Shown here piece after piece: positions 27,754-36,094 of a stretch of 64,000 nucleotides of DNA. Each line of letters begins with the position of its first letter. Position 1 is the first letter of the stretch. The position numbers and the translations under genes were made by a program. The notes under the pieces are model-generated. The model was not told where the DNA came from, did not search any database, and saw only the letters and a list, made by a program, of their open reading frames with translations. The stretch comes from Gleimia coleocanis DSM 15436 (GTDB lineage Bacteria > Actinomycetota > Actinomycetes > Actinomycetales > Actinomycetaceae). The stretch lies in assembly GCF_000159015.1 (NCBI RefSeq), contig NZ_DS999540.1, positions 154,137 to 218,136 on the forward strand, in the 5' to 3' direction.

Positions 27754-28977
27754 TCACTTAACTTCTGGAGCTGGGGAAACAGCTTCATCGATTTCAGCCA
27801 TCATTTCACGGAACCAAGGGGTGGTGATGTCGAATGGCTTGTGGCCAGCAATACGCTTGAATGGGATTGCCTTCAGCTTATCGCCGTCTTCTTCATCGTG
27901 GCCAATAACGCCTGGTTCACCGCGGAATGCACATTCAACAGCGTAATCAGTCATAGACTTAATCAGGCGTAGATCCTCAACGTTAGCTGCAGCAGCACGA
28001 GAGAAGTAACCGGACTTCTGAACCATAACCTTTTCAGCGCCGATCTTTTCAGCGAACTGCTTAGCAAACCAGTTACCTGGGTTGATAGTGTCCAGCTTTA
28101 CGTGACCGAATGGGTCGCGCTGTACTTCCTGACCGTTAGCTTCCATTTCAGCGATGATTTCAGCTACGCCAGCACCTTCAGAGAGGAAGATGTTAACGTT
28201 GCCGACGCCATCCATAACAGCCTTCAGACGAGCTGCTTCGCGTTCAATCTCGACAGCATCTTCTGGAATGTAAACAGCGTGGATATCCCAGCGTTCCTTA
28301 GACAGGCCCAGTTCTGGAGCCCATTCCTGAGTCTTCCACCAGTCGCGGTACGCCTTAGCTGCAGCTGCAGTTAGGTAACCACAGTTACGACCCATTACTT
28401 CGTGGATGATGAGCATACGTGGGTTGGAGCGGTGTTCGCCAATGATGTTGCGAGCAAACTTAGCTGCTTCTTCAGCTGCGGTCCAAGCACCCAGGGACTG
28501 ACGTACTGGAACAACGTCGTTGTCAATGGTCTTTGGCAGACCAACAACAGTCAGCTGGTAGTCGTTTTCTTCCAGGTAGTGAGCCAGGTCAGCTGCAGTG
28601 GTGTTAGTGTCGTCGCCACCAATGGTGTGCAGAACATCAACGCGGTCAGCGCGCAGACGTTCAGCAGCAACTTCCAGTGGGTCTTCGCCTTCCTTAACCA
28701 GACCACGCTTTACCAGGTCCTTAGCGTTGGTGAGCTTTACGCGGGAGTTACCGATTGGGGAACCACCGAACTTGTGCAGCAAGCCAGCCTTCTTGCGGGC
28801 TTCTTCACCAATCACAATGTAGTTTCCGGTCAACAGACCGTGGTAGCCGTGCTGGTAAGCAATGATTTCAATAGATGGGTCCAGCTCGTTGTAACGTTCA
28901 ATCAGACCGCCAACTGCGGAGGACAAACATGGTGCGAAACCACCAGCAGTCAAAATAGCTACGCGCTTGATAGACAT
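27754..28977 (-). CDS. pfp: 6-phosphofructokinase, probably PPi-dependent
   Basis: 407 residues from ATG 28977 (GAAAGG upstream). PFK motifs: AILTAGGFAPCLSSAV, HTIGGDDTNTTAADLA and GLPKTIDNDVV, then EVMGRNCGYLTAAAA. The second Asp in GGDD and the Lys of PKTIDND mark PPi-using enzymes, which exclude ATP by that Asp (established for the family). It phosphorylates fructose-6-phosphate using pyrophosphate, reversibly. The acyltransferase gene lies upstream in the same direction, 67 bp away. Confidence 0.9.
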   Translation of the reverse strand: MSIKRVAILTAGGFAPCLSSAVGGLIERYNELDPSIEIIAYQHGYHGLLTGNYIVIGEEARKKAGLLHKFGGSPIGNSRVKLTNAKDLVKRGLVKEGEDPLEVAAERLRADRVDVLHTIGGDDTNTTAADLAHYLEENDYQLTVVGLPKTIDNDVVPVRQSLGAWTAAEEAAKFARNIIGEHRSNPRMLIIHEVMGRNCGYLTAAAAKAYRDWWKTQEWAPELGLSKERWDIHAVYIPEDAVEIEREAARLKAVMDGVGNVNIFLSEGAGVAEIIAEMEANGQEVQRDPFGHVKLDTINPGNWFAKQFAEKIGAEKVMVQKSGYFSRAAAANVEDLRLIKSMTDYAVECAFRGEPGVIGHDEEDGDKLKAIPFKRIAGHKPFDITTPWFREMMAEIDEAVSPAPEVK

Positions 28978-29044
28978 CAAAATACCTTTCGGTTCTCTGC
29001 TTATAAGCAAATTGCTTGGAAGCAACTCAACACTAAGTGCAATA

Positions 29045-29812
29045 CTATTCTACCTTGTTTTCAGGTTCGCTAGTTTCGCCCTTAGACCTATTCTCTGCCT
29101 TGGCTCCCGCAGGAACCGGACCGGCAAACTTACCTTCCGCAGCCAACTGTGCTTTCCGGTCTGCAGCATACATATCAACGTATTCCTGGCCAGACAGCTG
29201 CATGATGGCATACATGATTTCATCTGCTACCGCGCGCAGTGCGAAGCGGTCGCGAGACATTCCCTTATAGCGCGAGAAATCCAACGGATCTCCCACAACA
29301 ATACCTACCCGGTGGCGGCTCGGAATCTTCTGACCGATTGGCTGCGCAATATTTGAGCCAATCATTGCGATTGGGATAACCGGAGCCCCGGATTCTAAAG
29401 CTAAACGAGCAACGCCAACTTTACCTTTGTAAAGGCGTCCGTCAGGGCTACGCGTACCCTCTGGGTAGATGCCGAATAATCCGCCCTCGCGCAAACGAGC
29501 CAAACCCGCCTGCAACGCGCCTTCCGCAGCCTGTCCAGAAGAACGATCCACAGGAATCACGCCCACGCCCTTCATGAACTTCGCAACCAGGCGTTCTTTC
29601 GCAGAATCACTCTTAAAGTAGTCAGATTTGCCGATAAAAACGATTTCACGATCTACCAGCAATGGTAGGAATACGGAGTCGAACACTGCCAGGTGATTAG
29701 AAGCCAGGATAGCTGGACCTTCTGCAGGAATCTTTTCCTTGCCATCAATCCAAGGACGGTAAATGGTCTTTAAGACTGGACCTAAACCAGTTTTCAGGGC
29801 TTTGTATAGCAC
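29045..29812 (-). CDS. plsC: 1-acyl-glycerol-3-phosphate acyltransferase family protein
   Basis: 255 residues from GTG 29812, chosen because GAAGAAGGA precedes it and the longer frame would overlap the exonuclease gene. Acyltransferase blocks: SNHLAVFDSVFLP (HX4D), GIYPEGTRSPDGRLYKGKVG and VIPIAMIGS. It probably acylates lysophosphatidic acid at the inner membrane. The C-terminal ~35 residues are Lys/Glu/Ala-rich and look disordered. Divergent from the exonuclease gene. Confidence 0.88.
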   Translation of the reverse strand: MLYKALKTGLGPVLKTIYRPWIDGKEKIPAEGPAILASNHLAVFDSVFLPLLVDREIVFIGKSDYFKSDSAKERLVAKFMKGVGVIPVDRSSGQAAEGALQAGLARLREGGLFGIYPEGTRSPDGRLYKGKVGVARLALESGAPVIPIAMIGSNIAQPIGQKIPSRHRVGIVVGDPLDFSRYKGMSRDRFALRAVADEIMYAIMQLSGQEYVDMYAADRKAQLAAEGKFAGPVPAGAKAENRSKGETSEPENKVE

Positions 29813-29966
29813 AGTAGTCCTTCTTCCCGGGTCGTGTTTACGAATTACTTTCCAGTAATAGTCTATGCTCTTTAGAGGGGATTCTCTGTTTTTCTCCCGC
29901 ACATTTTTTGTTTGAGCAGATTCCCACCGCGTTGGAATTTTCACCAGTTCTGAGGAGTTTATAACT

Positions 29967-30587
29967 GTGAGCGCAGATTTACTTACTGATCCGCAGTTTT
30001 TAGAAAACCTTACGCTTGTTTCTGTGGACATTGAGACTACTGGGTTAGGCGATTCTGATGCAATTACGGAACTTGCAGCCGTTAAATACCAGAAAGGGCA
30101 GGTTGTGGAAACTTTCTCTTCCTTGGTTAATCCTGGCCGCCAGATTCCAGTGTTTATTACTCGTTTGACGGGTATTGATAATCAGTTGGTAGCTGATGCA
30201 CCAACGTTAAGGGAAGTACTACCAGTTTTTTTAGAGTTCTGTGATTTTCCGCGTTCTGTCCTGTTGGCGCATAATGCTCGGTTCGATACGCGTTTCCTGA
30301 TGAATGCGTGCGCACAGCTGGGACTTGAGTGGCAGTTCCCTGCTTCCATTGACACAGTATTTTTCTCGAGGGCGTTGCTGCCCCGTCCTCAGGTGCAAAA
30401 TCACCGGTTAGGCACTTTAGCGCATCATTTTGGGATTAAAAATCCGAATGCTCACCGAGCTTTAGCTGACGCGTACACCTGTTTGGAACTCTATAAGTGT
30501 CTCTTGGATGTGCTCCACGCGGCTGATGGGGTGGAACTTCCCGAGGCGGTGTTTAGGACTCTAACTGAAGCAGATATTAACGACTAG
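29967..30587 (+). CDS. DnaQ-type 3'-5' exonuclease
   Basis: 206 residues from GTG 29967 (GAGGAG 9 bp upstream). DEDDh exonuclease motifs: VSVDIETTGLG (Exo I), LLAHNARFDTRFL (Exo II) and HRALADAYTCLELY (Exo III with His-x4-Asp). It resembles the DNA polymerase III epsilon subunit or standalone oligo/3'-trimming exonucleases; no polymerase or helicase domain is attached. Monocistronic, ending in a repeat array and terminator. Confidence 0.9.
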   Translation: MSADLLTDPQFLENLTLVSVDIETTGLGDSDAITELAAVKYQKGQVVETFSSLVNPGRQIPVFITRLTGIDNQLVADAPTLREVLPVFLEFCDFPRSVLLAHNARFDTRFLMNACAQLGLEWQFPASIDTVFFSRALLPRPQVQNHRLGTLAHHFGIKNPNAHRALADAYTCLELYKCLLDVLHAADGVELPEAVFRTLTEADIND

Positions 30588-30599
30588 GCTTTACATTCA

Positions 30600-30661
30600 A
30601 ACGCGGGAACTCAAGTTCGCGCGCAGACAAAACGCGGGAGCTCCGATTCCCACGCAGGAAA
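30600..30661 (+). repeat. 31-bp intergenic repeat array, locus C
   Basis: Two tandem units starting at 30601 and 30632, exactly 31 bp apart. The first begins ACGCGGGAACTCAAG and ends CGCAGACAA; the second begins ACGCGGGAGCTCC and ends CACGCAGGAA. Located between convergent exonuclease and receiver-like genes. Confidence 0.75.
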
Positions 30662-30670
30662 GAGACGAAA

Positions 30671-30701
30671 AAGGTGCTCTCGAGAATCTCGAGAGCACCT
30701 T
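30671..30701. terminator. Bidirectional terminator
   Basis: Perfect 15-bp arms (AAGGTGCTCTCGAGA, 30671-30685; mate 30687-30701) with a single-base loop, between convergent genes; A-rich before and T/A-rich after. Confidence 0.8.
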
Positions 30702-30721
30702 ATAACTATTTAAAACTAAAA

Positions 30722-31120
30722 CTACTTGCGGAGCAGAGCCGCTACTGCATCAGTTAAAGAAACTGCATCAAATGGGGTCAGCAGCGTTGCGGTAGCACCA
30801 GCATACTGTGCCAACCATTCATCTTGCTGACGAGCAACCAGAATCAGAGCTGGAGCAGTACATTCATTTTCGACTACCAGGCGACGTAGAACTGCCATAC
30901 CACCAGCTTTCTGAGTTTCCCCATCCAGCACTAAAGCGTCGATTTCGTTCTCAGTAAACTTAGTGACTGCACCTGCTTCAGTAGCTGCTTCAATCCAGTT
31001 AACCTGTGGCAGATCCTTACCTGGGCGAACGCCAACTGCATCCATTACAGCCTGGCGGGTATCAATGTTGTCGCTGTATAGCAGCACGTTTACAATGCTA
31101 CGTTCCTGAGTCTGCGTCAT
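30722..31120 (-). CDS. Receiver-like (pseudo-response-regulator) single-domain protein
   Basis: 132 residues of receiver fold: VLLYSDNIDTRQAVMDAVG, IDALVLDGETQKAGGMAVLRRL, APALILVARQQDEWLAQYAGATATLLTPFD. Asp in LVLDGE sits at the phospho-acceptor strand, but the acidic pair at strand 1 is replaced by SDN, and Thr/Lys positions (VARQ; TPFD instead of KP) are changed, so phosphorylation is doubtful. It resembles Rv3143-type actinobacterial receiver proteins (recalled). No output domain and no kinase nearby; it lies downstream of the FKBP gene. Confidence 0.75.
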   Translation of the reverse strand: MTQTQERSIVNVLLYSDNIDTRQAVMDAVGVRPGKDLPQVNWIEAATEAGAVTKFTENEIDALVLDGETQKAGGMAVLRRLVVENECTAPALILVARQQDEWLAQYAGATATLLTPFDAVSLTDAVAALLRK

Positions 31121-31173
31121 TCTTATCCCCTAATGTTGCAGGTTTGGTTTTAGTGTTAAAACCAGAATCAAAA

Positions 31174-31213
31174 AGTTCGTCTCTAAAATCGTACCTGATT
31201 TTAGAGACGAACT
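31174..31213 (-). terminator. Terminator after the FKBP gene
   Basis: 17-bp perfect arms (AGTTCGTCTCTAAAATC, 31174-31190; mate 31197-31213) with a 6-nt loop, 5 bp past the FKBP stop; on the minus strand it is followed by a T-run (reverse of AAAAA at 31170). Confidence 0.85.
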
Positions 31214-31218
31214 GCAGT

Positions 31219-32172
31219 TTACTTACTTGGCATTGATCCCGTAATGTCTACGACGAATACGGCTGCACCAGTCTTAGTTTCAGCGTTCGCTGGATTAAAG
31301 ACCACTACACGAGAGCCAACGGTTTGAGAGGTAACACCAGGAACTTCCCCAACTGGACCACGAGTGCCAACTGCAGTACCGTTCTTCCAAGATGACTGCG
31401 CAATCGCTTTACCTTCCACATCGTAGATAGTCACGTGGTAGAAAACGATTTCATCAGCAGTAATTTCCTTACCAGTTCCCTTCGCTAAAACTGTGAAAGT
31501 CTGGTCAGTTGGAAGCTTTGCATCAGCAGCTACCTCAATCTTTGGCTCAGCACCTAAATCACCTGAGATGGTAACGCCACTTGGAAGGGTTTCGCCTGTT
31601 GCGGCTGCTTCAGTCAATGCTGATACGTTCGTTGGGTCGTAGGCAGCTACAATATCAACTACGAATACCAGGGTGGATCCCGGTTTGATTACATCGCCTT
31701 GGCCTTGGTCTCCGTAACCCCATTCTGATGGGATAACAAGCTGCACACGGTCACCCACATGCTGACCGGCTAAACCATAGGTCCAGCCCGGAATAACCTG
31801 CTGTAGTGAGAAAGAAATCGGGGTTGGACCAGCTTCGCCACCACGTGCGAAAGAGGAATCAAAAACTGTGCCGTCCCAGAGGGTACCCACATAGTGCGCT
31901 AGCACCGTATCCGTTGGGGTAACTTCTGGCCCATCACCCTTTTTCAAAGTTTTTGCAACAACAGTGGTTGGCTCTTGAGCATCTACCTTCTTAATAGTGG
32001 CAGTTTTCCCCCATTCGCCTTCAACAGCTGGCAGTTCGCCCTTGTAGTCACGGTCAACTTTTACCGTTTCTTTTGCGTCCGCAGGTTTTTCTTCCTTAAT
32101 TTCGCCGCAGGCTGCCAGGCCAGTTACAGCCAGCAGAGCTGCAGCTACAGTTGCAATAATCTTTTTCTTCAC
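31219..32172 (-). CDS. FKBP-type peptidyl-prolyl isomerase lipoprotein
   Basis: 317 residues. Lipoprotein signal with lipobox LAAC (Cys22) after a Lys-rich start and hydrophobic core. FKBP domain ~85-185: LAHYVGTLWDGTVFDSSFARG, VIPGWTYGLAGQHVGDRV and PSEWGYGDQGQG. A second, degenerate FKBP-like segment fills ~215-310 (FYHVTIYDVEGKAIAQSSW, VPGVTSQTVGSRVVVF). It acts as an extracytoplasmic proline isomerase/chaperone anchored to the membrane. A typical actinobacterial arrangement with ErpA-type gene upstream (50 bp). Confidence 0.9.
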   Translation of the reverse strand: MKKKIIATVAAALLAVTGLAACGEIKEEKPADAKETVKVDRDYKGELPAVEGEWGKTATIKKVDAQEPTTVVAKTLKKGDGPEVTPTDTVLAHYVGTLWDGTVFDSSFARGGEAGPTPISFSLQQVIPGWTYGLAGQHVGDRVQLVIPSEWGYGDQGQGDVIKPGSTLVFVVDIVAAYDPTNVSALTEAAATGETLPSGVTISGDLGAEPKIEVAADAKLPTDQTFTVLAKGTGKEITADEIVFYHVTIYDVEGKAIAQSSWKNGTAVGTRGPVGEVPGVTSQTVGSRVVVFNPANAETKTGAAVFVVDITGSMPSK

Positions 32173-32222
32173 AGTTTTTCCTCAGCAGGTTTTAGTTTTT
32201 AGTGGGTCGTCTCAGCTTAGGT

Positions 32223-32567
32223 TTAGCTGAAGGATTCGCCACATGCGCAGGTGGAGCCTGCGTTAGGGTTATCGATGGTGAAACCCTGCTTTTCAATGGT
32301 GTCAGCAAAATCAATGGTTGCACCGTTGAGGTATGGTACGGACATACGATCAACAACTACTTCGACTCCACCGAAGTCACGCACTGCGTCACCTTCCAGC
32401 AGGCGCTCATCGAAGTAAAGAGAGTAAATTAAACCAGAGCAACCGCCTGGGGATACGGAAACTCGCAGACGCAAGTCGTCACGGTTTTCTTGTTCAAGTA
32501 AGCTACGTACTTTAGCTGCTGCTACGTCAGTTAGAATGACTTCGTGGGTTGGAGTGGTTTCAGACAT
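32223..32567 (-). CDS. erpA: HesB/IscA-family Fe-S cluster carrier
   Basis: 114 residues with the A-type carrier signature: GGCSGLIYSLYFDE (first Cys) and the C-terminal STCACGESFS (Cys-x-Cys), which together hold a [2Fe-2S]/[4Fe-4S] cluster for delivery to target enzymes. GGAG-type ribosome site upstream of ATG. Between the glycerate-kinase-like gene and FKBP in the same direction. Confidence 0.92.
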   Translation of the reverse strand: MSETTPTHEVILTDVAAAKVRSLLEQENRDDLRLRVSVSPGGCSGLIYSLYFDERLLEGDAVRDFGGVEVVVDRMSVPYLNGATIDFADTIEKQGFTIDNPNAGSTCACGESFS

Positions 32568-32651
32568 TATTTCTCCTAATAGAGATTTCAGAAATTATAG
32601 AGTCGTACTTAACTTTACAGCGCAAATCGGGGTTTGGCACTCTGCAAACTA

Positions 32652-33665
32652 CTATCGTGTGCGAAGCCACGTCTGGGTGAGAATCCGCTGGTAATCCCCT
32701 AGGGTTTTCGGGTTCCTCTCCCCCGCGTAGGCAGCGGTAATATTCCATTCCGCTAGCTCATGCTTCGACAGTGAGTTTTCATCTGCGAAAACTATCAGTG
32801 GAATCCCCATTTTAGTTGAGATTTCTTTCAAATCTCCCAGTAGTGAATCCCCCGCTGTTTGCGGATGTAGCTGTGGCATTAGGGCAACCAGTAGGCTTTC
32901 TCCGTTAAGTTCACTGGCGAGGTTCAGCTTTTGGAAATACACATCCAAGCAACGCCCTCGGAAACCCCGTAGCAGAGAAACTGCCGCACCGATACCGTAC
33001 CCTGCTCCGGAACCGTCTGCGCGAGCGGGGTTTGAATCTGGCGTCGCCCGATTAGTTGCGAGCAGATTTTCAGAGACTAAGAAATCCGTGGCTGCCTGGT
33101 AGAAAGCTGTCACGCGCTGCATATCAGCAGGGTTCATACCCCACACCGGCATGGCGTCAGGGTCCATGGAAAGCACCGAATCGGCGCCCAACAATGGACG
33201 TTGTGAAAGATAGAGTACTTGCAGTTGGCGACCAGCTAGCCGAGCCCGCGCAGAAAGAATCAGTTGGGATGCTAGTTCTTTCATTTCCGAGGGCGGACAG
33301 TCCAGCGCCGCCCGTAAATCCGCTAGACTCCACCCCGCTAAACTGCCGAGGAAACCAATGCCCCCACCCCACTGCCAAGTGGGAAGTTCGGGGGAAAATA
33401 AATCCCGAGGCATAGTTTCATGGTCAGCAATCAACGTCGTTACCTGTGGAGCACACGCCCAAGCATCCAGAGTATTTAACTGATTAAGGTTAATAACATG
33501 CATGCCAGTGGAGGTAAGAAAATCACTCACTTCCAAAGCAGAAGCCCCGTAAGACGAAAACTCAACCTCTGTACTCAAACTTTTAGCAGACAAAGCGATG
33601 TCGTTGGCGCCACCAGCAGAAAGCGGAGCGCCAACGACAACAACTTTCCTAAACGGAACAGACAT
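32652..33665 (-). CDS. Divergent glycerate-kinase-family protein
   Basis: 337 residues from ATG 33665. Family hints: RPLLGADSVLSMDP (compare NPLLGPxGA), DGSGAGYGIGAAVSLLRG (the conserved Gly/Ala-rich block) and a C-terminal PLIVFADENSLSKHELAEW. The N-terminal phosphate-binding motif of true GckA enzymes is weak, and the protein is shorter than usual (family ~370-390). It may be a catalytically altered paralogue. It starts 7 bp after the stop of the dipeptidase gene, so it is co-transcribed with it. Confidence 0.6.
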   Translation of the reverse strand: MSVPFRKVVVVGAPLSAGGANDIALSAKSLSTEVEFSSYGASALEVSDFLTSTGMHVINLNQLNTLDAWACAPQVTTLIADHETMPRDLFSPELPTWQWGGGIGFLGSLAGWSLADLRAALDCPPSEMKELASQLILSARARLAGRQLQVLYLSQRPLLGADSVLSMDPDAMPVWGMNPADMQRVTAFYQAATDFLVSENLLATNRATPDSNPARADGSGAGYGIGAAVSLLRGFRGRCLDVYFQKLNLASELNGESLLVALMPQLHPQTAGDSLLGDLKEISTKMGIPLIVFADENSLSKHELAEWNITAAYAGERNPKTLGDYQRILTQTWLRTR

Positions 33666-33672
33666 GCACGCC

Positions 33673-35019
33673 TCAGTCAGCAAAACGCAAAAGCATCAAA
33701 GCTTCTGCCAACACAGCAGACTGCAAATCCCCCAAATGCTGGCTTTCATTCTCAGAATGAGCATTAGTAGCAGGATCTTCCACGCCGGTAACGATTACCT
33801 GCGCATTTGGGAACTCACGCTGGAAATCAGAAATAAATGGAATAGAACCACCCACACCAATGTTCACAGACTGCACACCCCAGGCGTCAGATAGAGACTG
33901 GTGAGCAATACGAGCTGCCTTAGATTCCAAATCAGCCTGGTAAGAAGGACCAATTTCGCCTTCCTTAACAGTCACCTTCGCACCGAAAGGAATATTTGCA
34001 TTAATGTGAGCCACCAGTGAATCCATCGCTGCACGACCATCAGTACCCGGAACCGTGCGCAAAGAAACCTTAAAACGACATTCTGGAGCAATCGTATTAG
34101 AAGAGTTAGCTACTGAAGTAGCGTCAAAACCGATAATAGCCAAAGCTGGCTGAGTCCACATGCGGGAAGCTAAATCACCGGTACCAGTCAGTTCCACACA
34201 ATCCAGCAAGGAAGAGTCACGACGGAAGTCAGCTTCATCCCAATCAACGTCAGCTACCTTAGAGCCACCCAATCCAGCAACTGCCACATCACCGTTAGCG
34301 TCATGGAAAGTCGCAATCAGGCGAGAAGCCAAAGTAACTGCGTCCAGAATAGGACCACCGAACATACCAGAATGCAGCGCATGTTCCAATACCTGCACAT
34401 GCACTTCCACATCAACTACGCCACGCAAACTTGAAGTCAATGCAGGAGCACCCACCTGCCAGTTATCAGAGTCTGCCACCACAATGTAATCAGCTTCCAA
34501 CAGCTCGTGGTATTGAGACAGGAAATTATTGAAAGAAGGAGAACCGATTTCCTCTTCACCTTCAATGAAAACAGTGACGTTCAAAGGCAAATCTTCACCT
34601 AGCAGGTTAAGAGCACCCCAGTGCACCACAATGCCAGCACCGTCATCAGAAGAGCCACGACCATAGAGGCGACCATCACGAACGGAAGGTTCAAAAGGTT
34701 GAGTGATCCAACGGGATTCATCCCCCGCTGGCTGCACGTCATGGTGAGCGTAGAGCAACACCGTTGGAGCACCCTCAATTTTCTTAGTCTGCGCAACGAC
34801 AGCTGGGCGACCAGCTTCACCATTTTCTGCAGGAGCATTCAAAATCTGAGTGGTTAACCCAAGAGCCTTGAAACGTGCTTCCACATGGCGGGCAGATTCC
34901 CAAACCTTTTCCTGGTCGAAAGTACCAGAGGAAACGGATGGAATACGGATAATGTCGCAAAGTTCCTCAACAACTGCTGGGAACTGGGTTTCTAGTTTTT
35001 CGCGTAGTGTTTCAATCAT
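33673..35019 (-). CDS. M20-family dipeptidase
   Basis: 448 residues. M20 metallopeptidase marks: LLYAHHDVQPAGD (metal His and Asp), GRGSSDDGAGIV (bridging Asp), FIEGEEEIGSPSFNNFL (catalytic Glu-Glu) and VADSDNWQV, then dimerisation lid and GVEDPATNAHSENESQHL with the last metal His. Cytosolic di-zinc dipeptidase of the DUG1/PepV-like branch found in actinobacteria. Divergent from the DUF3043 gene. Confidence 0.92.
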   Translation of the reverse strand: MIETLREKLETQFPAVVEELCDIIRIPSVSSGTFDQEKVWESARHVEARFKALGLTTQILNAPAENGEAGRPAVVAQTKKIEGAPTVLLYAHHDVQPAGDESRWITQPFEPSVRDGRLYGRGSSDDGAGIVVHWGALNLLGEDLPLNVTVFIEGEEEIGSPSFNNFLSQYHELLEADYIVVADSDNWQVGAPALTSSLRGVVDVEVHVQVLEHALHSGMFGGPILDAVTLASRLIATFHDANGDVAVAGLGGSKVADVDWDEADFRRDSSLLDCVELTGTGDLASRMWTQPALAIIGFDATSVANSSNTIAPECRFKVSLRTVPGTDGRAAMDSLVAHINANIPFGAKVTVKEGEIGPSYQADLESKAARIAHQSLSDAWGVQSVNIGVGGSIPFISDFQREFPNAQVIVTGVEDPATNAHSENESQHLGDLQSAVLAEALMLLRFAD

Positions 35020-35105
35020 ATTTCTACGCTAGCATTATTTTTAAGTTTTTACGGTAAAGTATTAGTGTTTATTGGTTTTTATTCGACTATTCAAGAGAGC
35101 AAGCT

Positions 35106-35672
35106 ATGTCTGACTCCACTACTGGTAAGGGACGTCCTACTCCGAAGCGTAAGGATGCGGAAGCAAAGCGCCGTCGCGACATGATTCCTGCAGACCGTAA
35201 ACTCGCTAAGAAGCAAGCTCGCGCACGCCAAGAAGAACAGTGGCGTAAGCAGCAAGAAGGTATGGACGCCGGCATTGAACACTACATGCCAGCACGTGAC
35301 CGCGGTAAGTCCTCGCGATTCATCCGCGACTACGTTGACGCACGTCGCTTCTCAATCTCTGAAGCAGTCATGCCAGCCATGTTCGTCATGATCATCACCA
35401 TGATGGTAATGGCAGCACTAGTAACCACCGTTGCTCCGCAAACAGCTGCTACCATCGTAAACTCCATCACTTGGGTTACCTACGGTTTGCTGTTTGCTTC
35501 CATCGTTGAAGCTACTATAGTTTTCTACCGCGCTAAAGCCCGTTTCAAGACTAACCACCCACGCGAAGAATGGATTCCTCGCCGCTGGTTCTACGTCTTT
35601 GCTCGTCTGATTATGCCACGTCGTTTCCGCCAGCCTAAGCCCCAGGTAAACCGTGGAGAATACCCCGAATAA
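35106..35672 (+). CDS. DUF3043 membrane protein
   Basis: 188 residues. The first ~75 residues are highly charged (GKGRPTPKRKDAEAKRRRD), followed by two membrane helices (~95-120 AMFVMIITMMVMAALVTTV; ~130-150 ITWVTYGLLFASIVEATIVF) and a basic tail. This is the actinobacterial DUF3043 family with the signature RDYVDARR. Function unknown. GAG-type ribosome site upstream. Confidence 0.88.
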   Translation: MSDSTTGKGRPTPKRKDAEAKRRRDMIPADRKLAKKQARARQEEQWRKQQEGMDAGIEHYMPARDRGKSSRFIRDYVDARRFSISEAVMPAMFVMIITMMVMAALVTTVAPQTAATIVNSITWVTYGLLFASIVEATIVFYRAKARFKTNHPREEWIPRRWFYVFARLIMPRRFRQPKPQVNRGEYPE

Positions 35673-35814
35673 AGTAACTTATTCCGATTGGGCTTTACCT
35701 AACGAATCCTCGTCGTCTGGTTTCAGGTGGCGGGGATTTTTGTTTGTCCCCCCACCGCCCCCGAAAACCAAAACAGTGAGCTACCTCTCTCTAACTTGCG
35801 TGTTGGAACAAACT

Positions 35815-35850
35815 ATGCCACGATTTTCAATCGAAGGAGAACTAAAATGA
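35815..35850 (+). CDS. Possible 11-residue leader peptide 1 upstream of rtcB
   Basis: ATG at 35815 encodes MPRFSIEGELK then TGA, its stop overlapping the start of the second tiny ORF (AAAATGA). No strong ribosome site of its own. Listed because of the coupling to the next ORF; may be chance. Confidence 0.2.
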   Translation: MPRFSIEGELK

Positions 35851-35882
35851 AGCAAGAAGATCAACAGGCGGCGGCCTACTAA
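35847..35882 (+). CDS. Possible 11-residue leader peptide 2 upstream of rtcB
   Basis: ATG 35847 preceded by AAGGAG at 35834-35839 (7-nt spacing, the best ribosome site in this region), encoding MKQEDQQAAAY and a TAA stop. It ends 212 bp before rtcB. It could be a regulatory leader peptide or the surviving 5' end of a deleted gene. Confidence 0.3.
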   Translation: MKQEDQQAAAY

Positions 35883-36094
35883 CACGCACCCTGGTGAACG
35901 CCCCTCCGCACCCACTAGCGGACACGCATACCAGATGACTTGCCTCCCCTTCATTTTCGAACCGCCAAACGGTGTTGTACACGGTTCTATTTACGTCCAT
36001 CACACGTAACCACGCTTAAACATTCAGCGTCACAGAATCCTAAATTTCAACTCATTCACCATAGGATTAACACGCGCAAAACGATAGGACTACT

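Larger units (their letters stand above)
35673..36094. other. 422-bp leader region of rtcB without a normal gene
   Basis: Contains an imperfect GC-rich hairpin near 35728-35752 (GGTGGCGGGGA / TCCCCCCACC) that may end the DUF3043 transcript, two tiny overlapping ORFs at 35815-35882, then about 210 bp with no recognisable coding, tRNA or riboswitch feature before rtcB. Unusually long for this compact region. Confidence 0.5.

Noticed and set aside
28402..29073. 223-residue ORF on the + strand opposite the PFK gene
   Set aside because: Antisense shadow; the PFK frame has all catalytic motifs and a ribosome site.
35880..36094. tRNA or riboswitch in the rtcB leader
   Set aside because: A TTCGAA-type loop at about 35956 lacks matching acceptor and anticodon stems; no known riboswitch core recognised.
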